A DNA stretch of 64,000 nucleotides, taken from assembly GCA_964509505.1 (NCBI GenBank), contig CAZDYP010000004.1, positions 1 to 64,000 of the forward strand, in the 5' to 3' direction. The notes below the pieces were generated by a model. It did not search any database. It was given only the letters and a program-made list of their open reading frames with translations, and had not been told where the DNA came from. A program made the translations under genes and the position numbers. This document shows, in pieces, positions 17,035 to 26,033 of the stretch. The stretch is from CAZDYP01 sp964509505 (GTDB taxonomy: Bacteria; Chloroflexota; Anaerolineae; JACRMK01). How positions within the stretch are numbered: position 1 is the first letter of the stretch; each line of letters starts with the position of its first letter.

Positions 17035-18615
17035 TTATTCCAAATATTGATACGCCCCCAACGTCAAAAATTCCTCAAACGTCGGCGCAGTAGCTAGTTG
17101 GTTGAATAGCTCAATCGCGCGCTGATATTGGCCTGCTGCGAATGTCTCCGCGCCGACCATTGTCTTGATCTTTTCGACCTCCTCTGCCAGCAAGCTGCTA
17201 TAGAGTTCAGCTGTTATCTTGCGCCCATCCGCCAACGTCACGCCATGATGTAACCATTGCCATACCTGCGCCCGCGAAATTTCTGCCGTCGCCGCATCCT
17301 CCATCAAGTTATAGATCGCGGCTGCGCCATTGCCGCGCAGCCACGACTCGATGTAGAGGATGCCAACATTGATATTCAGTCGCAAGCCGGCTTCGGTGAC
17401 TTGTCCATTCGGCACGGCGAAGTTGATGAGTTGTTCGGCCGTCGTATTGACCTCATCACGCAGGCGCGCTTTCTGATGGGGCTGCTCATTGAGCGCATCT
17501 GCAAACACCTTATATGCCGTCGGCACCAGATCAGGATGTGCGACCCATGTACCATCGAAGCCGTCGCGCGACTCGCGCAGCTTATCCTCTTTCACACGCG
17601 CGAGCGCGACCTCGTTCACTTGGGGATCACGCCGACTCGGAATGAACGCCGCCATGCCGCCCATCGCATGGGCGCCGCGCCGATGGCACGTCTTCACTAA
17701 CAGCTCAGTGTAGGCGCGCATAAATGGCACGGTCATCGTCACTTGCGCGCGGTCAGGAAAGATGCGCGTCGCGTCTTGATGAAACTTCTTAATACAGCTG
17801 AAGATGTAATCCCAGCGTCCCGCATTCAAACCTGTGATGTGGTCGCGTAATTCATAGAGAATCTCATCCATCTCGAACGCGGCGAGGATGGTTTCGATCA
17901 GCACCGTGACTTTGATCGTGCCGCGCGACACGCCCAGCGTATCTTGCGCGAGGTTGAACACATCGTTCCACAGGCGCGCTTCGAGATGGCTTTCGAGTTT
18001 CGGCAAGTAGAAGTACGGCCCCGTGCCTTTTGCCTTTAAGCGCGCGTGATTGTGGAAGAAATACATGCCGAAGTCGAAGAGCGCGCCGCTGATAGGCTTG
18101 CCATCACACAACACGTGTCGCTCGTCCAGATGCCAACCGCGTGGACGCACCAGCAACACTGCGATTTTTTCGTTGAGCTTGTAGGCGCGCCCATCTGCTT
18201 GCACGAAGTCAATGGTGCGCTCAATGGCATCGCGTAGATTGATGTGTCCTTGCACCATGTTCGACCAGGTAGGGGAGTTTGCATCCTCGAAGTCCGCCAT
18301 GAAGATATCCGCGCCCGAATTCAAAGCGTTGATGACCATTTTGCGATCCGTCGGGCCCGTGATTTCGACCCAACGCTTCTGTAAGTCGTCGGGCGTCGCG
18401 CCGACTTGCCAATTACCCGCGCGAATGTGCGTCGTCTCAGGTAAGAAGGTGGGGAGTTGCCCTGCGCTGATGGCGGCTTGTCGCTCGTGACGCCGTTGCA
18501 ACAGTTCGAGGCGTCGCGCGCCAAACGTGCGCTCCAATGTTTCCACAAAGGCGAGCGCTTCGGGGGTGAGTACTTCGGAAAATTCAGGTGTGGGGGGGAT
18601 GGTAAGTTCTAGCAT
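17035..18615 (-). CDS. aceB: Malate synthase A
   Basis: 526 residues, normal length for malate synthase A. Visible are [21 protein letters not shown] (catalytic region that binds Mg2+), [47 protein letters not shown] and the C-terminal catalytic-Asp region near [19 protein letters not shown]. It condenses glyoxylate with acetyl-CoA to malate. The upstream gene on the same strand is isocitrate lyase, so both steps of the glyoxylate shunt are encoded together. This implies growth on acetate, fatty acids or similar C2 sources. Confidence 0.97.
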   Translation of the reverse strand: MLELTIPPTPEFSEVLTPEALAFVETLERTFGARRLELLQRRHERQAAISAGQLPTFLPETTHIRAGNWQVGATPDDLQKRWVEITGPTDRKMVINALNSGADIFMADFEDANSPTWSNMVQGHINLRDAIERTIDFVQADGRAYKLNEKIAVLLVRPRGWHLDERHVLCDGKPISGALFDFGMYFFHNHARLKAKGTGPYFYLPKLESHLEARLWNDVFNLAQDTLGVSRGTIKVTVLIETILAAFEMDEILYELRDHITGLNAGRWDYIFSCIKKFHQDATRIFPDRAQVTMTVPFMRAYTELLVKTCHRRGAHAMGGMAAFIPSRRDPQVNEVALARVKEDKLRESRDGFDGTWVAHPDLVPTAYKVFADALNEQPHQKARLRDEVNTTAEQLINFAVPNGQVTEAGLRLNINVGILYIESWLRGNGAAAIYNLMEDAATAEISRAQVWQWLHHGVTLADGRKITAELYSSLLAEEVEKIKTMVGAETFAAGQYQRAIELFNQLATAPTFEEFLTLGAYQYLE

Positions 18616-18659
18616 GATGACATGACCTCAACAGTTTGTGGGAATATAACGGATTTTTC

Positions 18660-18862
18660 GACAATGGACAAAAACAGACAAACGGATGACAACGGATGCG
18701 TGCAGCAACGGCTGGCATACGGATAAGCGGAGCGCAACGGATACGTGCGACAACGGATGGCATACAAATAAGCGGAGGGTTAGCTTGATAGAAACGCATA
18801 AACGGATAGGAACGGGCAGTGTCCGTTTCTATCCGTTTATCTGTGTCATCATCCGTTGTCAA
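18660..18862. repeat. Degenerate AACGGAT-type repeat between aceB and aceA
   Basis: Many copies of AACGGAT or CGGATA with varied spacing (18680-18820) are followed near 18820-18862 by the inverse ATCCGTT forms. The region holds no gene. It belongs to the same class of short, partly self-complementary intergenic repeats seen elsewhere in the window. Confidence 0.6.
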
Positions 18863-18870
18863 AAAATCCG

Positions 18871-20181
18871 CTACGCCAACACCTGCTCTGGCGTTGGTTC
18901 TGTGAACTGTTCCTCTTCCGTCGAGCCATGCAACGCAGTGGTCGAGGAGGCGCCGCTCATAATCACTTGTGTCACATCGTCGAAGTAGCCCGCGCCGACA
19001 AACGCTTGATGTTTGATGGCGCGGAAGCCATGCACTTCCTCGGCGAATTCACGCGCCTGCATGGTCGCAAAAGCTGTCATGCCATGTTGCTTGTAACTGC
19101 GCGCTAACTCGAACATGCTGAGGTTGAGGGAATGGAAGCCCGCAAGCGTGATGAATTGGAATTTGTAACCCATCGCGCCCAGCTCGGTTTGGAATTTTGC
19201 AATCGTCGCCGCGTCGAGCTTCTTGTTCCAATTGAACGAGGGCGAGCAGTTGTAAGCCAACATTTTGTCCGGGAATTGCGCGCGAATGGCGTCCGCAAAA
19301 CGTCGCGCTTCGTCCAAGTTGGGCTCGGCGGTTTCGCACCAGATGAGATCGGCATACGGCGCGTACGCCAAGCCGCGCGCAATCGCTTGGTCGAGACCGG
19401 CGCGCACATGATAAAACCCTTCGACGGTGCGCTCGCCGCCGATAACGAAACGACGGTCACGCTCGTCAATATCGCTCGTCAATAAGCTCGCAGAGTTGGC
19501 ATCGGTGCGCGCCAGCAAAATCGTTGGCACGCCCATCACGTCGGCGGCAAGACGAGCGGCGATCAATTTCTGGATCGCTTCTTGGGTAGGCACCAGCACC
19601 TTGCCGCCCATGTGTCCGCATTTTTTCGCAGACGATAGCTGATCTTCAAAATGCACGCCGGCTGCTCCTGCTTCGATCATGCCTTTCATCAACTCGAAGG
19701 CGTTCAGCACGCCGCCGAAGCCCGCTTCCGCATCCGCAACGATGGGCGCGAACCAATAAACATCGTGCTTGCCAATCGCATGATCAATCTGGTCGGCGCG
19801 CAGCAGCGCGTGGTTAAGACGACGCACCAGTGTCGGCACGCTATCGGCTGGGTAGAGACTTTGGTCAGGATAGGTTTGCCCTGCGTTGTTTGCATCGCCC
19901 GCCACTTGCCAGCCGCTCATGTAAATCGCTTTTAACCCCGCTTGTACTTGTTGCACGGCTTGGTTGCCCGTCAATGCGCCGAGCGTATTCACATACGGTT
20001 CGGTCTTGAGCAGACGCCACAAGCGTTCCGCACCCATGCGCGCAAGCGTGTATTCAATTTGAATCGAGCCGCGCAATCTCAAGACATCCGCTTCTGTGTA
20101 AGGGCGGGTGATGCCTTGCCAGCGTAAATCGCTAGCCCATTGTTCGCTGAGAGAAGGTTTATGTCCATTTGTGCTTGACAT
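18871..20181 (-). CDS. aceA: Isocitrate lyase
   Basis: 436 residues with the lyase signature KKCGH (in [17 protein letters not shown]), which carries the catalytic Cys, plus [34 protein letters not shown] and the NCSPSFNW substrate segment. It splits isocitrate to glyoxylate and succinate. It lies upstream of aceB on the same strand with a 255-bp repeat-filled gap. The start is well supported by the typical N-terminus ([16 protein letters not shown]). Confidence 0.97.
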   Translation of the reverse strand: MSSTNGHKPSLSEQWASDLRWQGITRPYTEADVLRLRGSIQIEYTLARMGAERLWRLLKTEPYVNTLGALTGNQAVQQVQAGLKAIYMSGWQVAGDANNAGQTYPDQSLYPADSVPTLVRRLNHALLRADQIDHAIGKHDVYWFAPIVADAEAGFGGVLNAFELMKGMIEAGAAGVHFEDQLSSAKKCGHMGGKVLVPTQEAIQKLIAARLAADVMGVPTILLARTDANSASLLTSDIDERDRRFVIGGERTVEGFYHVRAGLDQAIARGLAYAPYADLIWCETAEPNLDEARRFADAIRAQFPDKMLAYNCSPSFNWNKKLDAATIAKFQTELGAMGYKFQFITLAGFHSLNLSMFELARSYKQHGMTAFATMQAREFAEEVHGFRAIKHQAFVGAGYFDDVTQVIMSGASSTTALHGSTEEEQFTEPTPEQVLA

Positions 20182-20198
20182 GAGTCGCTCCTTGGGTG

Positions 20199-20232
20199 AG
20201 TCATTAGAGATTAAAGATTAAAGATTGGATGT
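20199..20232. repeat. Short heptamer repeat (GATTAAA)
   Basis: GATTAAA, GATTAAA, GATTGGA units lie upstream of aceA. Apart from this, the 197-bp gap between aceA and the regulator gene holds nothing I recognise. Confidence 0.6.
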
Positions 20233-20378
20233 TACACTCACCATAGCATGGAGCGCGTGAGAAGGGAAGGGGCAAATGAACTGTTTTGTATGGGTGAAGG
20301 GGTAGGTTGGGGGAGTGGAAAACTAGACGAATGGCTAGGAGAATGTAAGGAGCATGTAAAGCCAATTGCCCATTGGCT

Positions 20379-21008
20379 CTACCGACGCTCGCGCCAACGA
20401 TGATACAAGTTCGCCGCTTCGGTGCGATTACCGACCTGCAACTTCTGAAAGATGTTTTGCAAATGAAACTTGACCGTGTGCGCGCTCACCGAAAGGCGTT
20501 GCGCGATTTCCGCATTGGTCATACCTTCGGCGACGAGTTCCAGAAATTCGCGTTCGCGGTCAGAGAGGGTGTCGAGTGGATTTTTTTCGCTGGCTTTGCG
20601 CGCGCGGTCACTGCGCGCGGCTGCGGGAAAGACCAATGAACCGTGCGCGACATTGCGAATCGCGGCGACGGTCTGACGTGGCGGGTCGGTCTTGAACGCG
20701 TAGCCATCCGCGCCATGTTCCCACGCGAGGCGCAACTCTTCGCCATCTTCAAATGCCGTCAAAATCATCACCTTGATAGGCAGCTGTTCGGCGCGAATGC
20801 GTTGCACGATGTCGAGGGCGCCTATACGCATCTGCCAATCCACGACGACGATGTCGGGCTTCAGGCGGCGTGCGACTTCTAACAATTTTTCGCCGTTGGT
20901 GAATGCGCCAAGCACTTCCATATCCGGCTCAGCTTGCAGCAACGCGCGCAAGCCCTCCAGCACCAGCTCGTGATCGTCAGCGAGCATGATGCGAATTGGG
21001 TTAGACAT
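20379..21008 (-). CDS. NarL/LuxR-family response regulator
   Basis: 209 residues. Receiver domain (about 1-120): acidic residues in [14 protein letters not shown], phospho-acceptor Asp in VVVDWQMR, Lys in YAFKTDPP. C-terminal GerE/LuxR helix-turn-helix (about 145-205): [20 protein letters not shown], then [19 protein letters not shown]. It lies just downstream of the GNAT-kinase fusion gene on the same strand (56 bp apart), so the two form a probable two-component system. The targets are unknown. Confidence 0.93.
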   Translation of the reverse strand: MSNPIRIMLADDHELVLEGLRALLQAEPDMEVLGAFTNGEKLLEVARRLKPDIVVVDWQMRIGALDIVQRIRAEQLPIKVMILTAFEDGEELRLAWEHGADGYAFKTDPPRQTVAAIRNVAHGSLVFPAAARSDRARKASEKNPLDTLSDREREFLELVAEGMTNAEIAQRLSVSAHTVKFHLQNIFQKLQVGNRTEAANLYHRWRERR

Positions 21009-21064
21009 AATTCAAAGGTTCACACCCGCGCCGATGGGGAGGAGGCAGGGGTGAGGTGAGGAAG

Positions 21065-22318
21065 TTAGACATGACTCGGCACCTTAACGTGAATATGTGT
21101 GCCTTGCCCGACATGGCTCGCTAAACGCATGTAACCGCCGACCAACTGTGCGCGTTCACGCATGCCGCGCAAGCCGATGTGTTCTTGCAACTCCGTCGCC
21201 GCAGGCCCCTCCAAGGGCGGTGGCTCGAACCCCCGCCCTTTGTCATACACGTCGAGCGCGACCCAGCCATCCTCTGCTGAGAGCTGCACGTCCAGACGCC
21301 CCACGCCCGCGTGCCGATAGGCATTCGATAACGCTTCTTGCAAGATGCGATAGAGTGCGATTTTGACAGGCAAGCTGACGGGTGGCAAGTCACCCACTAC
21401 GTTCAATTCGACATGCAACCCTGTCAAGGCTGCTTGTTGTCGCACGAGTCCTTGCACGACGGCTTCGAGCGAGCGATGGCGAAATTCAGGCGGGCGCAAC
21501 GTGCCGAGCGTGCGTTTGATTTCGCTGAGTGCGCCTTCGATCAAACTGCCCACGCGCGCGATGTCCGCGCTCAAGTAGTCGAGCATCGCGTCGGGCAGTT
21601 GCGCCATCCGTGTTTGCAGCGCGGCGATTTGCGAGGACGCGGCGAACAATTTCTGCACGGGCCCATCGTGAATATCAAGGATGACGAGTTGCAGTTCGTC
21701 TTCGGCGACGGCGAGGATGCGATGGCTGGCTTGCACTTCATACGATGATTGTTGTTGCCAACGTTCATCTTCGAGCAGATTGGCGACGAGTGCGCCGATG
21801 TCTTGCCAACCATACGCCACTTCTTCCAACTCCATGCCGCCGAGTGTGATGCGTTGCGACGTGATGGGCTGTCCTTCCAATGATTCATAGAAGCGACGCG
21901 CGGGATTGTCTGCTAAGACCCATAACATCATCGCCTGATGTCCCATGCGAATCAGCCGCGCGGCTGTCGCCAACACGAGCCGCTGTCCAATGCCTTTGCG
22001 CTGATACGTCTCAAGCAAATAGATGGCGTAAAGCTCGCCTGTATAGGGCGACGGCGCATTGCGCGCGGGCCCGCCCGACGAGAAGCCAACGATGTTGCCG
22101 TCTATATCCTCGGCAACATAGACAAACTCGCTGCGCGTTTCATCGCAAATGACACTATGCCAATACTGTTCGCGCTGCGTGACGCTCAGGCTAGCGAGAT
22201 GTGCGTCTGGCACGATGCCGCGATAGGTCGTGCGCCAGCTGTCCACATGCACGCGCGCGATGCTTGCGGCGTCATCGCACATGGCAGGACGAATGAGAAT
22301 GGTTTGGGATGGGTTCAT
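21065..22318 (-). CDS. GNAT acetyltransferase domain fused to a HisKA_3 histidine kinase
   Basis: 417 residues. The first about 165 are a complete GNAT domain (IRPAMCDDAASIARVHVDSW, GELYAIYLLETYQRKGIGQR with the acetyl-CoA-binding Q-x2-G-x-G loop, then NPARRFYESLEG). After a linker comes a NarX-type dimerisation helix with the phospho-accepting His at about 217 (LVILDIHDGPVQKLF). The HATPase_c domain follows: N-box LQEALSNAYRHAGVG, DKGRGF, and GLRGMRERAQLVGG. The start at 22318 is directly at the beginning of the GNAT domain. It is paired with a NarL regulator. The acetyltransferase may sense acetyl-CoA or modify a partner; that is inference. Confidence 0.88.
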   Translation of the reverse strand: MNPSQTILIRPAMCDDAASIARVHVDSWRTTYRGIVPDAHLASLSVTQREQYWHSVICDETRSEFVYVAEDIDGNIVGFSSGGPARNAPSPYTGELYAIYLLETYQRKGIGQRLVLATAARLIRMGHQAMMLWVLADNPARRFYESLEGQPITSQRITLGGMELEEVAYGWQDIGALVANLLEDERWQQQSSYEVQASHRILAVAEDELQLVILDIHDGPVQKLFAASSQIAALQTRMAQLPDAMLDYLSADIARVGSLIEGALSEIKRTLGTLRPPEFRHRSLEAVVQGLVRQQAALTGLHVELNVVGDLPPVSLPVKIALYRILQEALSNAYRHAGVGRLDVQLSAEDGWVALDVYDKGRGFEPPPLEGPAATELQEHIGLRGMRERAQLVGGYMRLASHVGQGTHIHVKVPSHV

Positions 22319-22326
22319 AAACCTAT

Positions 22327-22382
22327 GTAGGGCAAGTTTGCAACTTGCCTTCAAGATTGGGCTAGTTGCAAACTTGCCCTAC
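22327..22382. repeat. Perfect 19-bp palindrome
   Basis: GTAGGGCAAGTTTGCAACT (22327-22345) and its exact inverse complement (22364-22382) flank an 18-nt loop. It separates the kinase start from the methyltransferase remnant, whose stop codon lies in the right arm. A related sequence (GTAGAGCAAGTTTCTAATT) is embedded in murG. Confidence 0.9.
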
Positions 22383-22629
22383 AGCTTCCTCGCTAATACA
22401 AACAAATGGGCTGATGTGGGCCAAGCGGCATCGCGCACGGTTCGTGACCAAATGAGCTCGAACCCGCACGCTTGCAATAGGTGATGGGAATGCCGGTGCC
22501 GCTACCCGCATCAAGCACATACGCGCCGAGCGGCAGACGGCGAATGAACTCATACAGCCAGTGCGCTCCCTCCGATTGCTTGGGGCGAATCGCGAAGTAT
22601 GATTGTGCGGCGTGGTTATAACCTGCTGG
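22379..22629 (-). pseudogene. Remnant of a class I SAM-dependent methyltransferase with an internal deletion
   Basis: Reading the minus strand, one frame gives PAGYNHAAQSYFAIRPKQSE and continues to LGAYVLDAGSGTGIP, the SAM-binding motif I of class I methyltransferases. It is preceded by a TGA at 22630-22632 instead of a start. The frame is then lost, and another frame reads LLQACGFELIWSRTVRDAAW, then PTSAHLFVLARKL and a stop, which looks like the C-terminal strand of the same fold. The core between them (more than 100 residues) is missing. This is a decayed gene. The original substrate cannot be told. Confidence 0.65.
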
Positions 22630-22653
22630 TCAAGCCGGAGAACCTCGTAACGA

Positions 22654-22695
22654 AAACCCGTTTTCCGACAAAGTGGGTCATCGGAAAACGGGTTT
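22654..22695. terminator. Hairpin downstream of ftsZ
   Basis: AAACCCGTTTTCCGA (22654-22668) and TCGGAAAACGGGTTT (22681-22695) form a perfect 15-bp stem. On the minus strand it follows the ftsZ stop by about 18 bp and ends in a short T-run, so it may end the dcw transcript. It may equally be one of the dispersed palindromes. Confidence 0.6.
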
Positions 22696-22713
22696 CTTGC
22701 TTCTTGCCTCTTT

Positions 22714-23826
22714 TTATCTGCGTCGCCGCAAAAACGCCGGCACGTCCAAATCCGCTGCGTCGAAATGCGGCGTTGGAAATTTCGTGATCTTACTCTCTTG
22801 TGGCGCCGGCGCGGGCATCGCCATGCGCCTCACACTGCCCTCGAAGCCCGTGGCGATGACGGTGATACGCACTTCGTCTTTTAAGTTTTCGTCAATCACC
22901 GCGCCGAAGATCATATTCACGTTGGGATCTGTCATGCCGCGAATGATCTCCGCCGCTTCGTTGACCTCGAACAAGCTCAAGTCGGGGCCGCCCGTCACGT
23001 TGAACAGCACGCCGCGCGCGCCGTCAATCGTCATGTCGAGCAACGGCGAGCGCACCGCCGCCTGCGCCGCATCGGCTGCGCGCGTCTCGCCCGTGCCGTG
23101 TCCCACCGCCATCAACGCCGTGCCGCGCTCCGACATGATCGTGCGCACGTCGGCGAAGTCTAAGTTGATCAAACCCGGCGTCGTAATGAGCTCGCTGATG
23201 CCTTGAATGCCTTGATGCAACACGTCGTCCGCCATACGGAATGCGACTTGCAACGACGCGCGCTTGTCCACCAGCTTTAGCAGATGATCGTTAGGAATCG
23301 TGATGAGCGAATCCACCTGCTCCTTCAACGCCTCGAGCCCCGTCTCTGCGTTAGACTTGCGCTTCGCGCCTTCAAAGGTGAACGGCTTGGTCACAACACC
23401 AATCGTCAACGCGCCCGATTCGCGCGCGAGTTTGGCGACGAGCGGCGCGGCGCCCGTGCCTGTGCCGCCGCCCATGCCCGCCGTAATGAAAACCATATCC
23501 GCGCCCTTGACGGACTCGTACAAATCGTCAGACGACTCTTCGGCGGCTTTCATGCCGATGGTGGGGTCGCCGCCCGCGCCCAAGCCGCGCGTCAGCTTGT
23601 CGCCAATGCGGACGCGCCGTGTGCAATGGGCGTGCATGAGCGCCTGTGCGTCAGTATTGACAGCGATGAACTCAATGCCACTCATGCCCTCGGCAATCAT
23701 GCGATTGACTGCATTGCTGCCGCCGCCACCTACTCCAATGACTTTGATTTGCGCGTTCCGATGCTCCGACGACAACGGTGTCGCCGCTGGGGTTTCGCGT
23801 TCACGCTCTCTGTGTGTCACGTTCAT
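22714..23826 (-). CDS. ftsZ: Cell division protein FtsZ
   Basis: 370 residues. The tubulin-like GTPase has [17 protein letters not shown], the T4 signature [12 protein letters not shown], the T7 synergy-loop region [14 protein letters not shown], and a short variable tail ending [12 protein letters not shown] (the conserved C-terminal peptide). It assembles the division ring. ATG at 23826 has AAGGAG eight bases before it. The frame is open upstream for 104 more codons through a transposase-like zinc-ribbon fragment, but that part has its own features and FtsZ needs no such extension. It is the last gene of the dcw cluster and follows ftsA. Confidence 0.97.
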   Translation of the reverse strand: MNVTHRERERETPAATPLSSEHRNAQIKVIGVGGGGSNAVNRMIAEGMSGIEFIAVNTDAQALMHAHCTRRVRIGDKLTRGLGAGGDPTIGMKAAEESSDDLYESVKGADMVFITAGMGGGTGTGAAPLVAKLARESGALTIGVVTKPFTFEGAKRKSNAETGLEALKEQVDSLITIPNDHLLKLVDKRASLQVAFRMADDVLHQGIQGISELITTPGLINLDFADVRTIMSERGTALMAVGHGTGETRAADAAQAAVRSPLLDMTIDGARGVLFNVTGGPDLSLFEVNEAAEIIRGMTDPNVNMIFGAVIDENLKDEVRITVIATGFEGSVRRMAMPAPAPQESKITKFPTPHFDAADLDVPAFLRRRR

Positions 23827-24072
23827 CTTGCTGTCTCCTTGTATAAAGGTAGATTTGCGCGCAATGCCGCGCCAACTCACTCCTTCGAGTTCTAATAAAT
23901 AAGCCGCCTTCTGTGAAGTGATGGGCCGTTGCGGCGCTACGGTTCGATACGCGCCACAGCGCTTGCAGTGATACTGCGCGTTGCCATAGCGATTCGTGCC
24001 ATTTCTGACGATGTCCAAGCTGCCGCAGGCGCGGCAAGCAAAGGCGTTAGGGTCTTGGGTTATGTCTATCAT
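23827..24072 (-). pseudogene. IS1 InsA-like zinc-ribbon fragment fused in frame to the ftsZ 5' region
   Basis: From an ATG at 24072 the frame encodes two CxxC pairs (ACRACGS ... YHCKRCGAY) and a start of a helix-turn-helix ([15 protein letters not shown]), which resembles the InsA protein of IS1-type elements. It then runs without a stop through GDSK into the FtsZ Met. InsA is about 90 residues, so this fragment is nearly full length but lacks its own end and no InsB follows. It is most simply an insertion-sequence remnant lying in the ftsA-ftsZ gap. It could also be a domesticated DNA-binding protein. Confidence 0.6.
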
Positions 24073-24138
24073 AGCGCCCACCACTTCCTTTTCAACCACT
24101 ATTGAGTTGCTCAACGCGCACGGTGGTATCACTGCCAT

Positions 24139-24503
24139 AGTGACCAGTGAACGCTGAGGGGGCTAACGGGTTAGCGTGTTACCGAATAAAAATTTTTCTC
24201 CGGCACCTTTAGGGTCTAGTAGATGACACACTCACATCCCGTTTACGCCCAACGAATCGTGGCGGCGCGACTCGCCTGAGCCCACACAGACAGACCTTGT
24301 CTGCATCGGCGCGTATCCATCACGCTCCACTCCATTGGGAAGACGTGATGTAAGTGATAAATTCATCACTTACTCATCCGTCACAATCCTTGTGATCCAG
24401 TAAGTGATGGCGATAAAAATCGTTTCAATGACTCAATAAGATAATCCTCTTATAGACCTGTCAGGCAGCGAAGTGGTGAAAACCTGACAGGTCTGAAACT
24501 GAG
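24139..24503. other. Gene-free stretch between ftsA and the InsA-like fragment
   Basis: No coding sequence is recognised in these 365 bp. It contains a 9-bp stem GTAAGTGAT/ATCACTTAC near 24350-24374 with a further direct copy of GTAAGTGAT near 24400. It also has a perfect 12-bp palindrome AGACCTGTCAGG/CCTGACAGGTCT (24454-24494), and a CCTTTAGGGTCT motif also seen at 12-23. On the minus strand this is the 5' region of ftsZ, so a promoter is possible, but none is clear. Confidence 0.55.
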
Positions 24504-25733
24504 CTATTGCGGGAACAAGCGCTTGATCCATTCGCTTGCTCGTTTCAATGGTGAACGCGGCTCATGCTCTTTTGAATGCGTCGAGAGCTTCGCATACCGC
24601 AAGCCCCACCACAACAAGCCCACACTCGTCGCATACATCGGTCGGCTCACTGTGTCAGTCAAACCTTCCAAGCCTTGCGGCGAGCCGATCCGCACAGGCA
24701 ACTTTAAAGACTCACGTCCCAACTCGGCAAGGCCGTTCAGTTCCGCCGTGCCTCCCGTCAACACGATTCCTGCGGGCAACAGCCCATCGTAACCCGAGCG
24801 CTTGATCTCTTTCAAGATGAGCGCGCACATTTCTTCTGCGCGAGCCTGCAAAATGTGCGCCACCTCGCGCCGCGCAATGGGGCGATGCCCGTTATCGCCG
24901 AACGAAGCCACATCCACGAGCTCACCCTCGGCAATCACTTCAGGACACACCGAGCCATGTTGGAGTTTGATGGCTTCGGCGACGTTGAACGGCGCGCGCA
25001 ACCCAATCGTCAAATCATTCGTATATTGCCAACCGCCAATCGGCAACACTTGTGAATGCCAGATACTCCCATCAATGAAGATAGCGATGTCCGTCGTGCC
25101 GCCGCCCACGTCCACCAACACAACGCCCGCTTCCTTCTCGTCGTCGTGCAACACCGCTTCACCCGCGGCAATAGGCTCCAGCACCAAATCGTTCACGGTC
25201 ACACCCGCGGCCTCGACGCAATTGATGAGGTTGTGAATCGCGGGCAGCGCGCCCGTGACGATATGCGCTTCGACCTCGAGCCGAAACCCTTGCATCCCCA
25301 CGGGATCATGCACTCCTTCGACGCTATCGAGCGTGTAGCCGCGCGGGATAACGTGAATCACTTCACGGTTGGTCGGAATCGCAATCGCCCGCGCCGATTC
25401 GAGCGCCCGCGCCACGTCCTCTTCGCTGATGCCGCGCGCGCCATGCGACGCCGAGACGACGCCTTTGCTGTTCACCGAGGCGATGTGGTCGCCCGCAACG
25501 CCGACGAATGCGCCCTCAATGACGTAGCCCGACGAGCGCTCGGCTTTTTCTTTGCTTTCTTTGATAGCCGCAGTCGCCTCCGTAGTATTGACGACGACAC
25601 CTTTTTTCAAGCCACGCGACGGCGCGACGCCCACGCCGATGATACGCAAGTGTCCATTTCGCTCGTTGCGCTCGGCGATGAGCGTACAAACTTTCGTAGT
25701 GCCTACATCAATACCAACAATCGGTTCCGACAT
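24504..25733 (-). CDS. ftsA: Cell division protein FtsA
   Basis: 409 residues of the actin/HSP70 superfamily. Phosphate-1 loop IVGIDVGTTKVCTLIAE, the SHS2 subdomain (about 85-165), phosphate-2 loop GVVLVDVGGGTTDIAIF and adenosine motif GIVLTGGTAELNGLAEL are present. The C-terminus ends EWIKRLFPQ, an amphipathic membrane-targeting helix. FtsA tethers FtsZ to the membrane. It follows the S23-type fragment and ftsQ and precedes ftsZ, the normal order with insertions on both sides. Confidence 0.96.
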   Translation of the reverse strand: MSEPIVGIDVGTTKVCTLIAERNERNGHLRIIGVGVAPSRGLKKGVVVNTTEATAAIKESKEKAERSSGYVIEGAFVGVAGDHIASVNSKGVVSASHGARGISEEDVARALESARAIAIPTNREVIHVIPRGYTLDSVEGVHDPVGMQGFRLEVEAHIVTGALPAIHNLINCVEAAGVTVNDLVLEPIAAGEAVLHDDEKEAGVVLVDVGGGTTDIAIFIDGSIWHSQVLPIGGWQYTNDLTIGLRAPFNVAEAIKLQHGSVCPEVIAEGELVDVASFGDNGHRPIARREVAHILQARAEEMCALILKEIKRSGYDGLLPAGIVLTGGTAELNGLAELGRESLKLPVRIGSPQGLEGLTDTVSRPMYATSVGLLWWGLRYAKLSTHSKEHEPRSPLKRASEWIKRLFPQ

Positions 25734-25767
25734 ATCAACTCAGTAAGGATGAAGGATGAAAATAAGA

Positions 25768-25995
25768 TCAGCCAGCTGTCTTTTTGCTATTCAGCGCCGC
25801 TTTGCGTTTGAGAACGATGGTGACGATGATAGCAATCCATTCATTATCAGGTTTAACGCGGTTTGCCTCACGATATTGCGCGCTGACAGACGTACCAGAC
25901 CTCAGCATTTGCCTGCCAATGATTTGCGCTTCCGTTGGCTTGGGCAATAGGTCATACGCGCGAATAATTTGAAGCTCAAACTGTTTCGTTCTCAT
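25768..25995 (-). pseudogene. Truncated four-helix-bundle protein (S23/TIGR02436 type)
   Basis: The readable part (RTKQFELQIIRAYDLLPKPT, then GRQMLRSGTSVSAQYREANR) is a clear match to the small four-helix-bundle proteins found in many bacteria, which are usually about 115-120 residues. Here the sequence leaves the family pattern after NEWIAI and stops at about 75 residues. A strong site (AGGAGGAAGG) precedes an ATG at 26019-26021, but that ATG is one base out of frame and ends after seven codons (TGATAATG), so the family N-terminus (EKTPQDLI) is lost to a small indel. It is damaged at both ends and is probably non-functional, lodged between ftsQ and ftsA. Confidence 0.7.
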
Positions 25996-26033
25996 TATCA
26001 AATCTTGTGGCGTCTTTTCATCCTTCCTCCTTT

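Noticed and set aside
22714..24138. A 474-residue FtsZ with a zinc-ribbon N-terminus as the main product
   Set aside because: AAGGAG is well placed before the ATG at 23826 and the upstream part resembles an InsA fragment; kept only as a finding.
24211..24223. Short CCTTTAGGGTCT motif shared with 12-23 as a regulator site
   Set aside because: Only two copies, each looks like half of a dispersed palindrome; no positional logic.
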